Assembly: GCF_029633865.1 (NCBI RefSeq)
Contig: NC_079213.1
Location: 90,295,518-90,359,517, forward strand
DNA: 64,000 nucleotides
Source of the DNA: Lampris incognitus
Lineage: Eukaryota; Chordata; Actinopteri; Lampriformes; Lampridae
Reading direction: 5' to 3'
Each line of letters begins with the position of its first letter. The stretch's first letter is position 1. The notes under the pieces were generated by a model that made no database searches, was not told the DNA's origin, and saw only the letters and a program-made list of their open reading frames with translations. The translations under genes and the position numbers were made by a program. Positions 42,001-50,983 of the stretch are shown one piece after another.

Positions 42001-45000
42001 TTCTGGTTTAGGAAAACAAACGTTACACATTAAAAACAGCATATTTTATGTTATTTATATGTTTTGCTAGAGAGTAATTCAGAACTGTGTGGGTCTAAGG
42101 ACATGATGTTGTATTGTTGTAAAGCCCACTGAGGCAAATTTGTGATAATGGGGTATACAAATAAGATTGACTTGACTTGGTTGCATTACAAAATGTCAAG
42201 GTATTTTTCTAGTATACAGACATTTTCTAGTAAACTACAGTGAATTGACATAGGATGTCTCTCTCTTTTTTATTAGCTCTACATGACGCCTATGTAAGCA
42301 GAGTTGGAAATGGTGAAACGAGTCTGAGAAGCATGGAACGACAGTGCAATGGAGAGGTCAGGATGGAGAATGGGGTTTAACAAAGGAAAAGAGAAAAAAA
42401 ACACTCCTGCATTTTACAGTTTACTTTTTAGGTCTTCAACTGAGACTCTTATCTTGAGCAGATTACAATGAGTTGGTAGGCACAAGATAATGTAACTGGA
42501 CTGGTTATATATCCAGTTGCACTTGATTCAATTCCTTTGGATAACTATGACCTGGACGAATGAGAACATTCACAGGCACAAGATAATGGTCCTTCTCAAG
42601 GATCCTCATTGGCTGTAGCAATCTCTTAAAACAATCATCCACTTTGCCAAAAGACATTGATCCGAGGTGTTATTACAAGTAAATCAGTAATGGAATGGGT
42701 GTCCGGGTATCATGGCAGTCTATTCTGTTGCCTACCAACCTTGGGATTGCCGGTTCGAATCCCTGTGTTACCTCTGGCTTGGCCGGGTATCCCTGCAGAC
42801 ATGTTGGCTGTGTCTGCGGGTGGGAAGCCGGAGGTGGGTATGTGTCCTGGTCGCTGCACTAGTGCCTCCTCTGGTCGGTCGGGGCGCTTGTTTAGGGGGG
42901 AGGGGGAACTAGGGGAATAACGTGATCCTCCCATGCACTACATCCCCCTGGCGAAACTCCCCACTGTCAGGTGAAAAGAAGCGGCTGGCGACTCCACATG
43001 TATCGAAGGAGGCATGTGGTAGTCTGCAGCCCTCCTCAGATCGGCAGAAGGGGTGGAGCAGCAACCGGGACGGCTTGGAAGAGTGGGGTAATTGGCCAAA
43101 TACAATTGGGGGGAAAAATAAGGGGGGGGGGTAAAAAAATCAGTAATGGAATGGTGATCTAGTGGTTAGAGAAGCATCCCTTGTGTTCCATCCCTGGATT
43201 GATCCCTGACGACACCTCATTGTGTCACTCAACAACTATGCCTGCTTTTGAAGTGTCCTTGAGCAATATATTAAGTGCTCACTTGCTGCTAGGGCAGTCT
43301 AGACAAGAACTCTGCATATGTAGCATTGTACAGTTTCAAGCCACTGCTCTCATTACACACCAGGGACCACGACGTCAGAGCCAGGAGTTTGTTTTTAAGG
43401 GTGGGATTCAGGATGACGCCAGCCATGAAACATTTACAACAACCACTCGGGAGCTCCCGACGCTTGCCAGTTACAATTTGGCCATGGGTTCCCCTATTCA
43501 TGTGGGCGAGGAGAGGAATGAGAGGATTTCTGGGGGAGAGTTTGGAGAGAGAGAGAGGGGGGGGGGGAAGAGAGGGGGAGAAAGAGAGAGAAATAGGAGA
43601 AAGACAGGAAGAGATGAAAAGAGAGAGAAATGTGTGAAGGAGAGAGAAAACAGGAGAGTAAATGCAAAAAAGACTGAAAGAAGAAGCAAAGATAGACGGA
43701 GGAAAAAAGCAATTGTCAACAGAGATTGAGAGAGCAAGGGAGGGGCAACGGAGAAATGAGAAAAAGATGGGGGTGTGCTCCTTCTCGCTCTGAAACTCAA
43801 AATGTGACGAGAGGAGGAGAGGCAGGGAGTGGAGGAGGATGGGGGCAGGAGGAAGAGAAGAAGACCTCGCTTCAACAGGATTCAAAAATAATTGTTAGTG
43901 TTTGTTTTAGCCTGCTTGAACCAGTAGAATACAATAGAATCGAATACTCTTTATTGGTCATTTTGCACATACATACAAATGAAATTTACTCTCTGCATTA
44001 GGCAGTAGGCAGCCGCTGTGCAGCACCTGGGGACCAACTCCAGTTCTTCTTTCCATTGCCTTGCTCAGGGGCACAGACAGGCATATTAACCCTAACATGC
44101 ATGTCTTTTTGATGGTGGGAGGAAACTGGAGTACCCGGAGGAAACCCATGTAGATATGGGAACAACATGCAAACTCCACAAAGAAAGGACCTGGGATGGC
44201 CTGGGGCTCAAACCCAGGACCTTCTTGCTGTGAGGCAACAGCGCTAACCACTGGGCCACCGTGCTGCCCATGGATGGTATCTGCTACTGCACTGGATTGT
44301 AATGTATCCGGACAATTCAGACTATGTCTGGTATGTTATGAAGCACAAAAATCCCAGAATCAAAGCACAATAAAATCACTTGAAATCACTGAAACTGTCT
44401 GAAGTATTCAATGTACTACACTACCTGACAAACCCTAACCCATCTGGGTCCTAAATAGACAAACTCTAAAAAAAAAAAAAGAAAATAAGTGTGAGGGTGA
44501 CGGCAGGTAAAGTAGGGGGAAAACAGAGGCAGAGGGAGACTAAAACCAAACAAAACAAAGTTGGACATGAGGGGGACCGGTCAGGTTTACTGTCACCTTA
44601 AGTGGAAACCAAAGCACATTCCTGTGCATGAGTTATTAAAGTGCTCTCGATCTCCAATCTGGTAAACCTGTATCCCTGAGCTGCAAGGGAAATATACCTT
44701 GACAAGGGGTGTCTCCCAACTGCCTTGTCAGCGTGGACTCTACTTCCAAAGCTGTGCTGCTCCACTTGAACACCAGCCCGGAGGAAATGGGTGAGCAATC
44801 CTTTTCCATAGTGTGGATTTCACTGTTGTTTAGCACCCGGTCCCAAATGTGCAGCTGCGTCAAGCTTCCCCAAAAGGACTCGTCTTTCTTGAACGAGCCC
44901 CCAAAGGTGTCCTGCTCCTGCCCAATGATAAACAAACCATCAGGGCCAATGCTTTGGCCACTGTGCAAGCCGCTGCCCCTGCCAACCGGCAAGCCATCAG

Positions 45001-48000
45001 TAAACAGTGTCCAGCGTCCTCCATTTTGGCTCCAAGAGACACAGACCGAGTGCCAGGAGCCATCATGGCTGAAGGCCTCGTGGTAGGGCTCATGAGTACC
45101 GTGGACCAGCAGAGCAAGCTGCACGGGCCTGCCTTGGATCAAACTTGCACGGAGCTGGAACTCATTAATGTATGACTGGATGGAATAAGAGAAAATGGTG
45201 GAAAATCCAAAGCAGCTCGGATCGACACGGAGACGGGTGCAAACGGTCACAGACATCATGGACGGAAATTTGTGCAGGAGGCGTGCGTTCTTCTGGTGCG
45301 AACGCCCTACAAACTCCAGAATCAGGGTCTCCATGGGATCTACTGCCCCCCACACACACACACACACGCACACACACACACACATGCATGCATGCATATA
45401 CACATGTGCACACACATATATAAACACAAACAAACAGAATTTCAGAACATTGTGAAAGCAAAAATAGGTTACAGCTCTCAAAAGAGATGGTAAGTTCAAA
45501 TTTTCATTCCTATTTAGGCTGTTAACACTTAGGAGAGATTTATTCACGAGGGCTTTGATGATTATATGTCGTCAGCCTAAATTAAATGGAATTACTCCAA
45601 TTTTCATAAGGCTTGTGAGTGGGCTGAAAGGCTAACTGCACATGATTTCACAATGACTTTTCTGTCTGAGAAGAGAAGGTGTTGACATATCAATAAAAAC
45701 TAAGAAATGGGAGATTTAACTCACTTTTCAAATGTGTCATGACTTTCCTGGTAATCCAAACAGGGTGGGAGATGTTCAAGGACTTCAAGAAGCGGCTCAG
45801 CTCTTGGTTCTCCAAGGCGCTGGAGACCGTGGCTAAGGCCCCTGAGCGCTGGTTACATAGGCGTTCTGCGCTGTGCCATGGCAATCGATCTGGCACATAT
45901 TCGTAGTAAGACTCCTCATATGTTAACAGGGTTCTGCTTTCCACTGTAAGCGCTGGTCCAGGTAACAAACAGAGGAGGATCTAGTTAATGAGGCAATCAC
46001 TTTTTCAACTAGAGCAAGAAATTGACTTGTTCCATCAACTAGTCACATTGGGTTATTCAATTCTGAACCTACCAGCCACTTTCACCATTATACAAACCAC
46101 ATGTTTATAGAAAAAGAAAAAAAGAAAAGGATGTTTCAGCATGGTTTGGAGACTTGGCAAAGTGGCTGGTAAAGCAGAATACCTTCACCAGCTACAGCCC
46201 AAAAGTACTAGCATTCGGGTATCCGGGTGGCATGGCGGTCTTTTCCATTGCCTACCAACATGGGGATTGATGGTTCAAATCCCCATGTTACCTCTGGCTT
46301 AGTCGGGCGTCCCTACAGACACAATTGGCCGTGTCTGCCGGTCAGAAGCTGGATGGATGTGGGTATGTGTCCAGGTCGCTGCACTAGCACCTCCTCTGGT
46401 CAGTCGGGGTGCCTGTTCGGGGAGGAAGGGGAACTAGGGGGAATAGCATGATCCTCCCACATGCTACGTCCCCCTGGTGAAACTCCTCACTGTCAGGTGA
46501 AAAGAAGCGGCTGGCAACTCCACATGTATCGGAGGAGGAATGTGGTAGACTGCAGCCCTCCCCAGATCGGCAGAGGGGGTGGAGCAGCGACCGGGATAGC
46601 TTGGCAGAGTGGGGTAATTGTTCAAGTACAACTGAGGAGGAAAAGAAAAGGGGGGGGAGTACTAGCATTCAGCTGCTTTGATTCTCCCCAAGGCCCCAAG
46701 GCCCTAACCCAGCTCTACGCTGTTCTGAGCTAAAGTTTGGGCATCAGATTAGGTGAACCCGTTGTCCTGTCTCAGCAGGGTCACACCGCAGAATTTATGC
46801 TCTCCAAACCACCCTCGTTATATCTACAAATGAACCGCTGAGTATCAGTTCATACAAATAATCTGCTGTACTCTGAAGCCTGGGTTTAGCTTAATGCTCT
46901 TGACTTGCGGTCACAGTTTGACATGATGTCAGCATAGCGGGAGATTAATGACCGGCGACCTACTGGGGTGAACATGGAGTAGACCAAACCACCGTGGTCC
47001 ATTAAGCATGGTGAAGTCATGATGAGTTCTTGCAAATTACAGATGTGATCAGAAAACCAAACTACAAGCTGAGAACAAGATCATCTGCATGGGCAGTCTG
47101 TGTGTTTGACGTGTAACTGATGTTTTACATTTATATTTTCACCATCCAGCTAAGTCTCTCATGCAGTGACTTACAATAACTTACATCGAGTGAGTAGGGA
47201 GGGGTTTTAGTGTCTTCAACAGGAGACACGATTGTAGCTGTAGGGTCAAACAACTTTTACATCACAGCATGATCTCTCTTGCCACCCTGCAGCCCCAATT
47301 ACGATTTCCAGCAAAATATAGTAGTTTAAGGGACGGAGAGACTGAAGGTGACTTACCTGATGTATAGCCATGACACCAAACCTGAAACATTACAAAAAAA
47401 GTTAGGAAAATGTTGAATGTATATGGTTATTTGTAAGGTTATAGATTGTGGTGTATGAAACACTAATACTGTTCTAAAACTGATTAAGTAGATAACTGGA
47501 AAGTGCACACGGCAGACTTATGACAGTAACGTAGTATATTTATTATTACGCTGTAACAACCTAGCTATCCCGAGTAGAGCGGAGTACCAAGAGAACGCCC
47601 TGGTGGCGATTCTGCCTTATATACTCTTCAGGAACAACCAATAGCTGACCTCCACCTCATTCAGCACCAATCACATTTGAATGTGCACATTCAAAACCAA
47701 CCAACCCACACTGGTTAATATTCTGTGTTGGGAACACCACATAGATGCTCTGTGGTTCTTAATACGTCTTGCATCGTCCCTTAATATGTGAGTCTCTATT
47801 GACCACTATGGGGTTCTTAGGCCTATAGTAAGTGTCTGTTGTAAAATTGAACCGCAAGTTGCCAATATACTTTTGCATTTATCCTGCTTAAACATGTACA
47901 TTTATTGTACTAGGTGGTACAGTGAATCTGGTTACTGAATGGTTAAAAGAAGGCAAATCAATTGGTCATGATACTACTTAAAGCTGAAGCTCACTTCTTA

Positions 48001-50952
48001 AAACAGTATTCCTCATTAAAACAGGGACCAGTGTCATAGCATAAACTTATTTTAGCAGAGCGCTTTCCATATCTTCACAAGCAAATGATTCATGAACACT
48101 AGCAAAACATTTTTTTGTTTAATGGATAACTTTTGTCATTTTTTATTAAGAAAAATAACTAGTCATCTGGTAGCAAATTTAAGATAGCTGCTAAGTGAAA
48201 CATTGTGTAGGGGAGAATGGGGTAAGTCGAGCCAGTGGGTAAAATGAGCCACCTTCTGTATCTAGGTAACCATAAAAAAGGTAAGCATGTGACCACAAAT
48301 TAAGGAAGTGTAGTTCACGTTACTAAATCCATCTTGGACTCAAGCACATGGAGACAGTGGTAAGCAAACCAGACCAAAAAAAAAGATGTTTTTCTTGCTA
48401 ACTAAATTCATCATGTTACTAAAGTTATCAGCCTTATATCTTCATTGAAATAGATAAGTTTTGGACATTATTACATGTTAATTTAAGGCAGTGTAAGCTG
48501 CAAAACAAGGTCATAAACGTAGCATAATTGTGGATCTGAGGCACTGTGTGAACCAGTTTTCTCAAAAGGGAAGTTGTGGGGTAAAATATACCAGTGATGT
48601 TGGGGCAAGTTGAGTCAATGGCTCAATTTACCCCCAAAAGTTTAAATAAACTGCATATGTACAGAGTAAAATGTGTATTATTATTTTCTGACACTAGAGA
48701 TATCATCATCATCGGCAGTCACTCGGGCTCAAGTATGATCGTCCTCCCTCTGGGTCCTCAGGCGGGCGTAGAGGCTGATCCTGGAGCCACGTAATGGGAG
48801 GATGCCTGCACGTGACAGCTTTTTACGTGGAGTGGCTGATGCACCTGAATCCACAACATGGTCTTTGGAAGGGGGTGGCCAGAGTCCAATGGCATGGAGA
48901 GCCAAGACGATTGGGGACCACCCTCTGTTGCAGCCTTCATCCACCTTCACTGCCGTTGTGACCTGGAGACATCTTCCGCCAGTTCCACTGTTGAGGTCTT
49001 TGTTGGATTACGCTTCGTCTGGACCCTCCCCCTTGACCTATCCGCCTTGGGTGACCCTACCAGGAGCCAAGCTCTGGATGGCATAGCTCTTGAGATCATT
49101 GGTACATGCAATATCCCCAGGTAGATGAAGCTCATTAGCCTTGTCAGGCAGTTCATCTAGGAGAAAGAAAACTGATTTAAAACCTCCGCTGCCTTGCGGG
49201 TATACTCATATACGGGAAAGGCTTCGGGAAGAAACCCTCGCTAGTCTTGCCACTGGTAGTAGGTGGTCTCGGACGAGAGAGTGGGGTTGATGATGCGCAA
49301 CTCTTCCTCACTTTAATCATCGCGCAAGTCATCAGTCATCCATCACAGGATGACTAGATGGTCCTCGTCACTGCGATGGACGAATAACAACACGCAGTAT
49401 CTAGAGATAACATCATGGCAAGGCAAAAGAAAGACAAATAGAGGCTCATCTAAATAGATCATCTATCTAAATAGATCAGCAAGGCAAGTGTCGGGGGGGC
49501 GGTCCATTCAGTCTGTGGCAAAGGACCACAATGACAGAATGACACTGAAGAGGTATATCAACAAAACAAGTAGTAAAGGAGAAGTTCCCAAAATAAATTA
49601 TGCCAGACTAGCAAAGGCTCATCAGATTTTTGATGATAACACAGAGTTTGGGTTAGCAAGCAAGAATTGCACTTCTACTCCTGAAAACTGGACCGAGCAA
49701 AAGAGAGCAGGATATATTTTTTTTTAGATAAGTTATCCCCCCCCCCCCCAATTGTATCCGGCCAATTACTCCTCTGTTTCCTAGATGTCCTGGTCGCTGC
49801 TCCACCTCCTCTGCCGATCCGGGAGGGCTGCAGACTACCACATGCCTCCTCCGATACATGTTCGCCAGCCGCTTTTCACCTGACAGTGAGGAGTTTGGCC
49901 AGGGGGGCGTAGCGCGTGGAAGGATCGCACTACCCCCCCCCCCCCGAACAGGCGCCCCAACCGACCTCCCCCCTGAACAGGCGCCCCAACCGACCAGAGG
50001 AGGCGCTAGTGCAGCGACCAGGACCCATACCTACATCCGGCTTCCCACCCGCAGACACGACCAGTTGTGTCTGTAGGGACGCCCGACCAAGCCGGAGGTA
50101 ACACGGGGATTCGAACCGGCTATCCCCGTATTGGTAGGCAACGGAATAGACCGCTGAGCTCCCCGGACGCCCCTAGATAAGATATCTTTATACTGCACAA
50201 TTACAACAGAAAGCGCCAACATCTGTCATGCTTAACCCCAGAGGATACGTCATTGGCAAGAGCCACCGCCCCCAAGACAGGATGTTGGAGAATTCTTCAA
50301 CCATCTCATCAGTGATGAAGCGGTATGATTCAGATAAGCTAACAACGTCAGAGGACAATTCGGAATTGAACATTGTTATTTTAAGAAGGAATGTTCATCT
50401 GACATTGATTCATGTGTTATATCAGATACTAAGTCCCTCCACATAGACGAGACAGGTGCCACAACTGTCCAGTCTCCAAAAGAAATCGTGACAGAGAGGA
50501 GCAAGAGAGAAGTTGGCTCTGTGACTTCGGCTGAAAGAGGGGAGCGTATAACACAGATTTGTGTTGTCAGTGCAACAGGGAACGCTGTTCCACCACTGTT
50601 CATTTTTCCACGATTCCGGTACAAGGATCACTTCCTCAGCGGGATGCTCAACGAAGTCTGGATGGACGAGTGAAGATGTCTTCACACGCTACCTAGAGTA
50701 CTTCACCGACCACACCAGCTGCTCAAAAGAGCATCATGCTTTGCTTCTTCTTAACAATCACGAAGCTCACGTCTCCCTCGAAGCTGTAGAAATCATGAAG
50801 GGTAGGGAATTGCATTGCTGACCTACCACCTCATACATCTCTTCACCAGTTCTGTCAAGGGCCCTTGGACAGAACTGTCTTTGGGCTCCTGAAAAGATTC
50901 TACAACCCAGCAATTGATGCTCGGATGCGATTCACCCCTGGAGACGCGCGCG

Positions 50953-50983
<31 letters not shown>

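Noticed and set aside
43181..43885. Open frames of 182 (plus) and 198 (minus) codons
   Set aside because: They run through a purine-rich tract. Composition alone removes stops, and no domain or splice evidence exists.
45343..45547. N-terminal extension of the pentraxin frame
   Set aside because: The first 68 or so codons are intron containing the (TG)n tract; the acceptor at 45343 defines the exon start.
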